64,000 bases of DNA, taken from NCBI RefSeq assembly GCF_000384035.1, contig NZ_KB913024.1, positions 4,131,162 through 4,195,161 on the forward strand, given 5' to 3'. The translations under genes and the position numbers were made by a program. The notes below the pieces were generated by a model. The model saw only the letters and a program-made list of their open reading frames with translations. It ran no database searches and was not told the DNA's origin. Below, one piece after another: positions 1-7,821 of this stretch (positions are counted from its first letter, which is position 1; every line of letters begins with the position of its first letter). The DNA comes from Actinopolyspora mortivallis DSM 44261. Lineage in GTDB: Bacteria > Actinomycetota > Actinomycetes > Mycobacteriales > Pseudonocardiaceae.

Positions 1-1
1 C

Positions 2-190
2 GACGACATCTACGAGTGGCTGCCGTTCGCCGCGGCGTTCCGCTTCATGAGCGGCGGCGGTGACTCCCCGATGAGTCAGCCCCTCTCCGAGATGCCGATC
101 GGGCCGTGGCCCTCGCTGGTCTACTTCCTGGCGATCGCCTTCGGGCTGTTGGCGGTGTCCTTGGTCACGGTGCACAAGCGGGACGCGTGA
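2..190 (+). CDS. ABC-2 type transporter permease, C-terminal 62 residues (5' truncated by window edge)
   Basis: An open frame enters from the left edge and stops with TGA at 188-190. The visible part has a polar stretch rich in Ser, Gly and Met, then a hydrophobic helix (around SLVYFLAIAFGLLAVSLVT) and a short basic tail ending HKRDA. A last transmembrane helix followed by a tail of this kind is typical of ABC-2 export permeases. The family call is inference from this tail only, because the ATPase partner would lie outside the window. Another polytopic membrane protein is possible. Confidence 0.5.
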   Translation, partial: DDIYEWLPFAAAFRFMSGGGDSPMSQPLSEMPIGPWPSLVYFLAIAFGLLAVSLVTVHKRDA

Positions 191-397
191 CCGACAGGGG
201 GTGGCTTCTCCTGCTTTCGAGGGTGTTGTCCGACGGTTCCGCCGAATGTCATCGGCGGTTCGTGGCACAACGGCAAGCACGTTGGTTCCATCGGGGGTGG
301 ACACATCACGAAAAAGGGGACACAAGTCGTGCTGCGACTGCACGCTGTTACCCATCCCGGAGGAGAGGCCGCTCACCCGGGCCGCTAAGATCACGAC

Positions 398-565
398 GAA
401 AGACCTGTTAGTCACCACACAGGAGTAACGATCCGCTGTGCTCGGGTCGGGGCCTGTGAGCACAACCGGATCAACCGACTGTGCGGGCGCTCGGGGGTGC
501 CTGACGGTCGGGACGGGGGAGGGCCAGGGCTGTCATTCGGGGGACGGCCCTGGCCCTGGTTTTTG
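398..565 (+). ncRNA. Candidate small RNA with its own promoter and terminator
   Basis: The 735-base gap 191-925 holds no convincing gene. It does hold a -10-like TAAGAT at 386-391, a 7-bp stem (TGTGCTC 437-443 with GAGCACA 458-464) and a strong terminator at 521-563. This layout fits a transcript of roughly 165 nt. A GTG at 438 opens a frame, but that frame runs straight through the terminator, so coding is unlikely. No known RNA family is recognised. The rest of the gap, up to the ribosome-binding site at 911-919, shows nothing further. Confidence 0.3.
521..564 (+). terminator. Rho-independent terminator
   Basis: There is a perfect 10-bp stem, GGGCCAGGGC (521-530) with GCCCTGGCCC (547-556), a 16-nt loop, and TGGTTTTT immediately after it. 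It ends whatever is transcribed from about 398. Confidence 0.75.
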
Positions 566-925
566 TCGAGCGCGGTTCCCTCCTCCGGACGTCCGCTCCC
601 GGGGGATCGAGGTCCTCCGGAGGAGGGACGTGTTTCCTCCCGCCGACTCCGCCTCCCCCGGAGCAACGGAGTGTGCTTTTTCTCTCGCCGACGTTCTGTC
701 CATCGGGCGATTACGCTGCGCGTGAGGCTGCGCTACGATCAACGACCCTTGTGCGGGAGGGGAGGGACACTTTCCGAAAGGTTGCTTTCACCGGGAGTGT
801 CCGTGTTAACTCGTCGAGTGAGTGGTGCGATCCCGAACAGCGCCGTTTCCGGGCCGCACCCCCTGGGGGTGCTTGCCGCGAGTTGCACCGACCCTTCTCG
901 CGGTGCTCGCGGAGGAAGGTGAGCT

Positions 926-1498
926 GTGGTTCTTTCGAGTGAATTTTCAGCGCAGGAAGAGAAGACGGGATCGGCCGGAAACGGCGACGGTGACGTGAAC
1001 CTGATCCCCATCCCCCGACTGGAGTGGTCCCTGGCGGCGGAGTCCGTCCCACCCACCAGTGAGGCCGAGTCCCCCGAGGCGGTGCGCTGTGGATGGATAC
1101 ACACCGCCCCCGAACGTCACGTGCTGGACCTGTTCCGCAGACTCGACGACTCGGCCAGCAGACTCCCGGTGCCCTGGTGGCTGCGGGCCCTGGCACGCGG
1201 CGAACTGGCCTCCCGTGCGGAGGGATTCGCCTTCGAGGACGAGGTGCACGCCCTGCTGACCGGACGGGAGGGCTGGATCTTCGTTCCCTGGTCCACGGCG
1301 GGCGAGATCGGATACTGGGAGTACACCCCCTCCGACCGGCCGCCGATGACCGTGCCGACCACGGTCACCCTGACCGACCGCCACCCGGGGTGGCTGGACA
1401 TCCTCCCCGCCCAGGTGGACAACGGCAACAGGGTCGCCGTCCCCGAACCCGGAGTGGAGGGACTGGAGGCCATGTTGCCCCGGATCGAGTCCTGGTGA
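926..1498 (+). CDS. Hypothetical protein, 190 aa
   Basis: The GTG start at 926 lies 6 nt after a strong GGAGGAAGG ribosome-binding site (911-919). The product is soluble and acidic, with no signal peptide or membrane segment. It has a Trp-rich middle (VPWWLRALARGE, GWIFVPWSTAGEIGYWEYTP) and ends RIESW. I do not recognise a family. It lies about 100 nt upstream of trmB on the same strand and may be co-transcribed with it, although trmB has its own -10-like box. Confidence 0.75.
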   Translation: MVLSSEFSAQEEKTGSAGNGDGDVNLIPIPRLEWSLAAESVPPTSEAESPEAVRCGWIHTAPERHVLDLFRRLDDSASRLPVPWWLRALARGELASRAEGFAFEDEVHALLTGREGWIFVPWSTAGEIGYWEYTPSDRPPMTVPTTVTLTDRHPGWLDILPAQVDNGNRVAVPEPGVEGLEAMLPRIESW

Positions 1499-1602
1499 TC
1501 CGCGGGCGGGCCCGGTTCCGGTCGGTGCTGTGCCGCCCGCCACGGCGGAAGCGGGGACAGTGCCGACCGGGGCGAGCGCCCGGTTTGCGATACTGGCCCG
1601 CT

Positions 1603-2316
1603 GTGAGTGCTTCCGACCAGCAGATTCCCCACAAACGGACGGTCGTCAGCTACGTCCGGCGCAGCGACCGCATGACCGCCGGACAGCAGCGCGCCTGGGA
1701 CCGGTACTGGGGCGAACTCGGGCGTGACATCTCCGAACTGCCGGAAGGCCCTCTGGACACCACCGCATGGTTCGGGCGCAGCGCTCCGCTCGTGCTGGAG
1801 ATCGGTTCCGGGATGGGCGAGACCACCGCGACGATGGCCGCCGCCCGACCGGACCTTGACCACCTGGCGGTGGAGGTCTACAAGCCGGGGTTGGCCCAAC
1901 TGCTGCTGCGGGCCGAGAAGCACGACATCGACAACCTGCGGCTGCTGCGCGGCGACGCGACCGTGTTGCTCCGGCAGCACCTGGCCGTAGGGAGTCTGGA
2001 GGAGGTGCGGATCTTCTTCCCCGATCCGTGGCCGAAGAAACGCCACCACAAGAGACGACTGGTCCAGGACAGGTTCGTCGAGCTGGTCGCCTCCAGGATC
2101 CGCCGGGGCGGAACCCTGCACCTGGCCACCGACTGGGAGGACTACGCCGAGCAGATGCGGGCGGTCTGCACCGCGCGGGCCGAGCTGCGCAACAGGTTCG
2201 CCGACCACCCCGGTGGATGGGCGCCCCGCCCGGAGTGGAGACCGGTGACCAAGTTCGAACAGCGGGCCCATGCCGAGGGAAGAACGGTACACGACCTGAT
2301 CTTCGAGCGAGTGTGA
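1603..2316 (+). CDS. trmB: tRNA (guanine-N7-)-methyltransferase TrmB
   Basis: TrmB methylates N7 of G46 in the variable loop of tRNAs, using SAM. The Rossmann motif I is visible as EIGSGMGETTATMA (about residues 66-79). The family signature FFPDPWPKKRHHKRR follows, and then a C-terminal TDWEDYA segment. The length of 237 aa is normal for the family. GTG 1603 was chosen because the protein begins just ahead of the conserved RTVVSYVRRSDRMT segment, and because a TACTGG box 6 nt upstream suggests leaderless transcription. The frame is open further upstream (to 1093), but that extension overlaps the preceding gene and lacks family sequence. Confidence 0.95.
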   Translation: MSASDQQIPHKRTVVSYVRRSDRMTAGQQRAWDRYWGELGRDISELPEGPLDTTAWFGRSAPLVLEIGSGMGETTATMAAARPDLDHLAVEVYKPGLAQLLLRAEKHDIDNLRLLRGDATVLLRQHLAVGSLEEVRIFFPDPWPKKRHHKRRLVQDRFVELVASRIRRGGTLHLATDWEDYAEQMRAVCTARAELRNRFADHPGGWAPRPEWRPVTKFEQRAHAEGRTVHDLIFERV

Positions 2317-2391
2317 GTTCCCGGCTCCGCCGAGTGGTCGATTCGGAACGAAAGGTCCGGCACGGTCCGTGACCGACCGTCCCGGTTTTCT

Positions 2392-2420
2392 CCGGGGCGA
2401 GTCACACGAGCCCGCCCCGG
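2392..2420. terminator. Hairpin between convergent genes
   Basis: CCGGGGCG (2392-2399) pairs with CGCCCCGG (2413-2420) across a 13-nt loop. It lies between the ends of trmB and the small minus-strand gene. There is no downstream T-run on either strand, so termination is inferred from position. Confidence 0.4.
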
Positions 2421-2426
2421 TTCCGC

Positions 2427-2540
2427 TCAGCGGCTGTGGAAGCTCTCCCACAGGTCGGGGAGTACGGAGCTGAGTGCCATCAGCACCAGCACCGTCAGCG
2501 CCGGTACGGTTCCGAGTACGACCAGTACGGTTGTGAGCAC
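2427..2540 (-). CDS. 37-aa single-pass membrane protein
   Basis: This short gene starts with GTG at 2540, 6 nt behind a clear AAAGGAG ribosome-binding site. The product begins MLTTVLVVLGTVPALTVLVL and ends LPDLWESFHSR. It is one hydrophobic helix of about 20 residues plus an amphipathic, aromatic tail. No known family is recognised. The ribosome-binding site, the uninterrupted helix and the isolated position between convergent and divergent neighbours support it as a real micro-protein gene. The long overlapping frame on the same strand shares only this tail and is not itself supported. Confidence 0.6.
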   Translation of the reverse strand: MLTTVLVVLGTVPALTVLVLMALSSVLPDLWESFHSR

Positions 2541-2807
2541 GGGTGACTCCTTTCCCGGAACGGTCGGCGCCGAACCGGGGCGAACGGGTTTTTTCTCTGC
2601 CGCACAGAGCGTGACCGTTCGAGCTCCCGTGTTGTATCGGCCATGTGGCTGTTCCTGCTGGCCGATCGGCCACCACTCCCGCCCGAGGGGTTTCCGCCCG
2701 GCCTCTCGTGCGGCAGGGTTCGCCCGGTGGCCGGGGGAGGCAGCGCCGATCAGCTCGTTCGGAACCGGGCACCGGGGAACAGCACGTACGCGACGGAGGG
2801 CGAGTTC

Positions 2808-4580
2808 GTGAACCCGCGTGAACTGTGGGGAGCCCTGTCGGCGTGGACCCGCCGGGTGGGCGGGACGCTGCGCGGGCAGTGGGTGTTCGTCGCCCTGCTG
2901 CTGATCACCTGGAGCGGTGAGCTGGCCGTGGCCGCCTACGAGGGAGGCACGGCCTGGGCACGGATCCCCGTGCTCACCGGCATGGTGCTGCTCGCCCTGG
3001 CCGCCCCGCGCCGTCCCGCCTCGTGCGGGGTGCTCGCCGCGAGCCTGCTGGTGCTGGCCACCGCCCTGAGCCGGTTCCTGCACGTGGAACCGGGGCCGGG
3101 CCTGCTGTCCAACGTCTCAGCGGCCGAGAACCTGGCCGGGGTGCTGCTGGTGCTCCACGCCTTCCGCGGCCTCCCCTGGACCAGGGCCGTTCCGGTGACC
3201 GCGACGCTGGTGGCCGCCTGCCTGCTCGCCGTGCTGGAGCGTTCCCCCTCCGGGCCGGAGATGCCGTTGACGCTCACCCTGGAGATGGGCTTCCTCCAGC
3301 TGGTGCTGGCCGTCGGCACGGGAATGTACCTGCGCGGCGACCGCAGGCCCCGCCCCGAGCACGGACCGCTGGTCGGGCTGCTGCGCAGACAGTGGCCCGT
3401 CATCGCCGCGCTGTCGGTGCTGCTGTTCGGGCAGGTGGTCTCCTTCGACGGCACAGCCACCACCCCCCTGGGAGCGGCGCTGCTGCTGGTGAGCAGCGCG
3501 ATCATGTCGGTGCTGGCGGTGTTCGCACCCCGTGGCCCGGTGCAGGCGGCGATGTTCGGCGCGCTGAACATGTCGCTGACCGTGGTGCTGGCCCTGCTGC
3601 TCGACGTCCGCGCTCCCTCCTACGTGGTGGGGGCGATCCCGGTCCCGGTGCTGGCGGCGGGGATGCTGCTGGTCGCGTTCGTCGTGCGTTTCGCCCCCGT
3701 GCGGCGGGCCGCCGTGGCCACGACGACCCTGGCCGCCTCGGCGGTGGCGGGAGCGGTGCTGCTGCCGCGTCCGGTCCACGGTGAGCTGTCCACCGAGATC
3801 CTGGGCTCGCTGTTCATGGGGGCCGTGCTGCTGGTGCTGTCGGTGAGCACGGGAATGTACTTCCGGGCCCGCGACGAGGAACGGAGTCGCGGTGTCCGGG
3901 CGGCCGTGGCCCAGGCCCAACACGCCGAGCGGATGGCCCTGGCGCGGGAGCTGCACGACGTGGTCGCCCACCACGTGACCGGCATCGTGGTGCAGTCCCA
4001 GGCCGCGTTGACCGTGGCCGAGAAGAACCCGCAGGCCGCCCGGCAGGCACTGGAACGGATCTCCGCCAGCGGCACCGAGGCGCTCACCGCGATGCGGCGT
4101 CTGGTGGGCAGCATGCGCGAGGCGGACACGCGTGCGGACGCCGAGGTCGACGGGCAGCCCACCACCGACCTGCGGGGGGACGTGGAGAAGCTGGTCGAGC
4201 GGGTCACGGCGAGTTCGGGGACCGAGGTGCGGCTGCACACCGAGCTGGAGCACGACATCCCACCGGAGGTGGGGCGTTCGGCGCTGCGGCTGGTGCAGGA
4301 GGCGTTGACCAACGCAGGCAAGCACGCCTCGGGTGTCTCCGAGATCGTCGTCGTGCTACGAAGCACCCCGGAGGAGTTGTTGGTCCGTGTCGACGACGAC
4401 GGCGTACCGGGCGGTGCTCCGGTGGCGGGCGGATCCGGCGGCTACGGTCTCGTGGGGATGCGGGAGCGGATCGAGCTGCTCGGCGGAACACTGCGGGCGG
4501 GCCCTCGGGAGCCGAGGGGCTGGCGGGTCGAGGCCGGGCTGCCGCTGGCCGCTTCGGACGCCGGGAGGGGGCTGCCGTGA
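2808..4580 (+). CDS. Sensor histidine kinase, NarL/DesK type (HisKA_3)
   Basis: The product has 590 aa and partners the response regulator that follows. About the first 360 residues hold roughly ten hydrophobic segments, so the sensor portion is buried in the membrane. The dimerisation/phosphotransfer helix carries ARELHDVVAHHVTG, with the phospho-accepting His near residue 383. The ATPase domain has an N-box, EALTNAGKH (near residue 502), followed by VDDDG and GYGLVGMRERI. The start at GTG 2808 follows GGAGGG with 7 nt spacing. The stop overlaps the regulator's GTG (GTGA), so the pair is translationally coupled. The signal is not predictable. Confidence 0.9.
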   Translation: MNPRELWGALSAWTRRVGGTLRGQWVFVALLLITWSGELAVAAYEGGTAWARIPVLTGMVLLALAAPRRPASCGVLAASLLVLATALSRFLHVEPGPGLLSNVSAAENLAGVLLVLHAFRGLPWTRAVPVTATLVAACLLAVLERSPSGPEMPLTLTLEMGFLQLVLAVGTGMYLRGDRRPRPEHGPLVGLLRRQWPVIAALSVLLFGQVVSFDGTATTPLGAALLLVSSAIMSVLAVFAPRGPVQAAMFGALNMSLTVVLALLLDVRAPSYVVGAIPVPVLAAGMLLVAFVVRFAPVRRAAVATTTLAASAVAGAVLLPRPVHGELSTEILGSLFMGAVLLVLSVSTGMYFRARDEERSRGVRAAVAQAQHAERMALARELHDVVAHHVTGIVVQSQAALTVAEKNPQAARQALERISASGTEALTAMRRLVGSMREADTRADAEVDGQPTTDLRGDVEKLVERVTASSGTEVRLHTELEHDIPPEVGRSALRLVQEALTNAGKHASGVSEIVVVLRSTPEELLVRVDDDGVPGGAPVAGGSGGYGLVGMRERIELLGGTLRAGPREPRGWRVEAGLPLAASDAGRGLP

Positions 4581-5236
4581 TCCGGGTGCTGATAGCCGAC
4601 GACCAGGAGATGGTCCGCGCCGGTTTCCGGATGATCCTGGACAGTGAGGACGACATCGAGGTGGTGGGCGACGTCGGGGACGGCCGTCAGGCACTCCGAC
4701 TCGCGCACGAACTGCGTCCGGACGTCTGCCTGATGGACATCAGGATGCCCGGTCTCGACGGCCTGGAGGCCACCCGCAGACTGGCGGGACCGGAGGTGGA
4801 GGACCCGGTCAGGGTGGTCGTGGTGACCACCTTCGACCTCGACGAGTACGTGGCCACGGCCCTGGCCAACGGGGCCAGCGGTTTCCTGCTCAAGGACGCC
4901 GGACCCGCCCTGCTCGTGGAGGCCGTCCAGGCCGCCCACCGTGGTGACGCGCTGGTTTCCCCGCAGATCACGGTCCGGCTGCTGCGACACTTCCACGGGG
5001 GCTCCTCGCGGGCGCTCCGCGAGCGGGACCGTCCCAGCGAGGAACTCACCGCGCGGGAACGGGACGTGGTCCGCGAGGTGGCGCGGGGGCTGACCAACAC
5101 CGAGGTGAGTTCCCGGTTGTACATGTCGTTGTCCACGGTCAAGTCCCATCTGGCCTCCGTGCAGGGCAAAGTGGGAGCACGCAACAGGGTCGAGATCGCC
5201 GCGTGGGCGTGGCGGACCGGACTGATGGACGACTGA
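4577..5236 (+). CDS. Response regulator, NarL/FixJ family (LuxR-type HTH)
   Basis: This is the cognate partner of the upstream kinase, with a 4-bp start/stop overlap. The receiver domain (about 1-120) has the acidic pocket ADD at 7-9, phospho-acceptor Asp54 (CLMDIRMPG), VVVTTF with the switch Thr, and LLKDAG with the conserved Lys. A LuxR-type helix-turn-helix occupies about 157-213 (LTARERDVVREVARGLTNTE, then LSTVKSHL). At 219 aa it is full length. The target genes are unknown. The adjacent genes give no strong hint. Confidence 0.95.
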   Translation: MIRVLIADDQEMVRAGFRMILDSEDDIEVVGDVGDGRQALRLAHELRPDVCLMDIRMPGLDGLEATRRLAGPEVEDPVRVVVVTTFDLDEYVATALANGASGFLLKDAGPALLVEAVQAAHRGDALVSPQITVRLLRHFHGGSSRALRERDRPSEELTARERDVVREVARGLTNTEVSSRLYMSLSTVKSHLASVQGKVGARNRVEIAAWAWRTGLMDD

Positions 5237-5368
5237 GGCGTTTCCGGCCCGGGGCGGACGGCCTCCGGTTGCTACGGCCCGCCGCTCGTGGCGAACCGGC
5301 CGATAGTACGAGGTGATTCCGGCCGAAGAGCCGAGGTCGGCCGGTGTGTGCGGGCGCATGATGGTGGT

Positions 5369-5593
5369 ATGACGCGCCAACTGTCGATGCATCCCACCTA
5401 CCCGGGTGTTCCGCTGCGGAGTCCGGACGTCGCCGCGCGGTTGAGGGCGGCGCGTCCCCGGATCCTCGGTCGCGTGCGGCCGTGGTTACGGGCCCGGGCG
5501 GACACCCTGATCTGTGTGACGCTGTGCTCCGGAATGCTCGGGGCGGGCCTGGTGATGTTTCGGGCTATGGTCACGATCGGTCCGGCGGGCTGA
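5369..5593 (+). CDS. Small hypothetical membrane protein, 74 aa
   Basis: The product starts MTRQLSMHPTYPGVPLRS, has a basic middle (LRAARPRILGRVRPWLRARA), and then one hydrophobic helix (ICVTLCSGMLGAGLVMF). I do not recognise a family. The ribosome-binding site is weak, and an alternative upstream GTG at 5288 would add 27 residues of poor composition. It ends 14 nt before the amidohydrolase start, so it may be co-transcribed with that gene. Confidence 0.45.
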   Translation: MTRQLSMHPTYPGVPLRSPDVAARLRAARPRILGRVRPWLRARADTLICVTLCSGMLGAGLVMFRAMVTIGPAG

Positions 5594-5607
5594 GGGACAA
5601 TGCGCTC

Positions 5608-6939
5608 ATGCCCATCGCTCGACGGCTGCGTGCCCCCGTGGTTCTGCCCTGTGACCGCCGGTGTTCGGTGTTGCGTGACGCCGTGGTGGACATCGGCGCC
5701 GACGGCCGGATAACCCACTGCGGCCCCCGGGTCGAGGCTCCGGAGTCGGATCCGGACACGGTGGTCCGGGACTGCTCCGGACTGCTGATGCCCGGCCTGG
5801 TCAACGCGCACGCCCACACCCCCATGACCCTGCTGCGCGGGCTGGGAGGCGGCCTTCCGCTGCTGGACTGGCTGCGGGAGGTGATCTGGCCGGCCGAGGC
5901 CAGGCTCTCCGCCGAGGACGTTCGTGCGGGCATGAGGCTGGGAAGCCTGGAGATGCTCCGGGCCGGAGTCACCACGAGCGGGGAGATGTACTTCTCCGGG
6001 CAGGCGGTGGCCGAGGCGGTGCTCGACGTGGGGACCCGTGCCGTGATCGCCCCGGCGGTGATCGACACCCCGGACCTGGGGGAACTCGGTGGCTGGCGCT
6101 CGATGGTGTCGGCAATCAGCCGGTGGATCGACGCGGACGGGCTGCGTTTCGGCCCCGGCGAGCGGATCGAGCTGGCCTACGGCCCGCATTCGGCCTACAC
6201 CCTCCCCCCGGAGGCGCTGCGCGTGATCGGGGAGGAGGCCCGGGCACGCGGAGCCCTGGTGCACACCCACGTGGCGGAGACCTCCGCGGAGGACGTCGAA
6301 CAACGCCGTGCCCACGGTTCGGTTCCCCGTCTGCTCGCCGAGCTGGGGGTGCTGGACGGCAGGGTGCTGGCCGCCCACGGGGTGCACCTCGACGACACCG
6401 ACATCGGACTGTTCGCCGAACACGGGGTGGGGGTGGCGCACTGCCCAGGATCCAACGCGAAACTGGCCTCCGGAACGGCACGACTGTCCGAGATGCTCGA
6501 CGCCGGGCTGCCCGTCGGACTCGGCACGGACGGGCCCTCCAGCAACGACGACCTCGACCTGTGGGAGGAGATCCAACTCGCGGCGATGTTCGCCCGCACG
6601 CGGAGCGGGGACGCCACGACCTTCGACTCGGCCGTCGCGCTGCTGGCCGCCACCCGAGGCGGTGCCCGCGCCCTGCACCGGGACGACATCGGATCCCTGG
6701 AGGCCGGGTGCTGGGCCGACGTCGTGCACGTGGACACCGACACCCCGGCGTTCGTGCGCGGGGTGGAGACCTCGGACGAACGGATCCTGGCGAACCTCGT
6801 CTGGGCGGCGGGGGCGGAGTGTGTCCGCGACGTCTGGGTGGCGGGCACCGAGGTGCTGCGCGAGGCCGAACCGACCCGGGTCGATCCCCCGGAGGTGCGG
6901 AAGGCGGCGCGGGCCGCCGCGGCACGGATCGAACCCTGA
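5608..6939 (+). CDS. Amidohydrolase of the SAH/MTA deaminase (TrzA/MtaD-like) group
   Basis: This is a 443-aa TIM-barrel metal hydrolase predicted to deaminate a purine or other N-heterocycle. S-adenosylhomocysteine or methylthioadenosine is the usual substrate of this subgroup. Metal ligands are visible: NAHAH (His68, His70), VHTHVAETSAED (His219, His221), AAHGVHLDD, and GTDGPSSND with the catalytic Asp near 308. The start MPIARRL follows GAGGGA by about ten bases. A frame extending upstream overlaps the preceding small gene and adds no family sequence. Substrate assignment is inference, since guanine or triazine deaminases share these motifs. Confidence 0.88.
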   Translation: MPIARRLRAPVVLPCDRRCSVLRDAVVDIGADGRITHCGPRVEAPESDPDTVVRDCSGLLMPGLVNAHAHTPMTLLRGLGGGLPLLDWLREVIWPAEARLSAEDVRAGMRLGSLEMLRAGVTTSGEMYFSGQAVAEAVLDVGTRAVIAPAVIDTPDLGELGGWRSMVSAISRWIDADGLRFGPGERIELAYGPHSAYTLPPEALRVIGEEARARGALVHTHVAETSAEDVEQRRAHGSVPRLLAELGVLDGRVLAAHGVHLDDTDIGLFAEHGVGVAHCPGSNAKLASGTARLSEMLDAGLPVGLGTDGPSSNDDLDLWEEIQLAAMFARTRSGDATTFDSAVALLAATRGGARALHRDDIGSLEAGCWADVVHVDTDTPAFVRGVETSDERILANLVWAAGAECVRDVWVAGTEVLREAEPTRVDPPEVRKAARAAAARIEP

Positions 6940-7021
6940 AACCCACCCCATCGGCGGATCGCGGAAAACCCCGGGGCCCTTCCGATGCCGAATGGGGAGG
7001 GGCGAGGGCCGTGCTCGCCGC

Positions 7022-7711
7022 TCAGCTGTTCGGACGCAGCACGATCTCCGTCATGTGGGCGTCCGATCCGGAGCGGACCGTGGTGACCACGGGCTCGGCC
7101 ACGGACTCCGGGCTGAGGTAGTTCTCCGGCTGGAACTCGCCGCCTTCGGACTCGCGCACCGCGCGCTGCATGTCGGTGGCCACACGACCGGGGAAGACGG
7201 AGGTGACCCGGATGCCGTTGGCGGCCTCCTCGGCGCGCAGCACGTCGGCGTAGGCCCGCAGGGCGAACTTGCTGGCCGCGTAGGACCCCCAGTTGGGTTT
7301 CGCCGACAGCCCGGCCCCCGAGTTGATCAGCACGACGTGGCCGGAGGCGGCCCGCAGCGCGGGCAGCAGGGTCCGGGTCAGCTCGGTGACCGCGAAGAGG
7401 TTCAGCTCGAAGGTCCGGCGCCAGGAGTCCACGTCGGTCTCGGAGACGGAACCGATCTCGACCATGCCCGCGCTGTGCACCAGGACGTCGAGGTGTTCGA
7501 TGCCGGCGGCGGCCTCGGCGATGCCGTCGTAGTCGGTGAGTTCGGCGGGCCAGGGCTGGGCTCCGGGAAGCTGTTGCGCCGTCTGCCGCAGGGCCTGTTC
7601 GTCCCGCCCGCCGAGCAGTACGTCGTGGGTCTCGGACAGTGAACGTGCCACGGCCGCGCCGATACCGCGTGAAGCGCCCGTGACCAGTGCGATCGGTCGT
7701 GAAGTCATCAT
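7022..7711 (-). CDS. Short-chain dehydrogenase/reductase
   Basis: This is a 229-aa classical SDR. The nucleotide-binding motif is TGASRGIGAAVA near the N-terminus, the structural NSG occurs as HSAG, and the catalytic core is a Ser in LINSGAG followed by YAASKFALRAY (Tyr and Lys of YxxxK). It acts as an NAD(P)-dependent oxidoreductase in the cytoplasm on an unknown substrate. It converges on the amidohydrolase. The start ATGATG near 7711 leaves a choice of one residue. Confidence 0.9.
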   Translation of the reverse strand: MMTSRPIALVTGASRGIGAAVARSLSETHDVLLGGRDEQALRQTAQQLPGAQPWPAELTDYDGIAEAAAGIEHLDVLVHSAGMVEIGSVSETDVDSWRRTFELNLFAVTELTRTLLPALRAASGHVVLINSGAGLSAKPNWGSYAASKFALRAYADVLRAEEAANGIRVTSVFPGRVATDMQRAVRESEGGEFQPENYLSPESVAEPVVTTVRSGSDAHMTEIVLRPNS

Positions 7712-7821
7712 CGATACAGTAGCGCTTCACCTCACCGGAGCAGGGCACCCGGTCACGCGAGTGCGGGCGTGTCGCCGCCCCGGCGGGCCCGGCCCGCCGG
7801 GGCGGACCGGGCCGGGAGGGC

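Noticed and set aside
438..725. Short frame beginning in the candidate sRNA
   Set aside because: It reads through a strong terminator and has no homology-like features.
1093..1602. N-terminal extension of TrmB
   Set aside because: The sequence overlaps the upstream hypothetical gene out of frame and lacks TrmB character; a GTG start with promoter exists at 1603.
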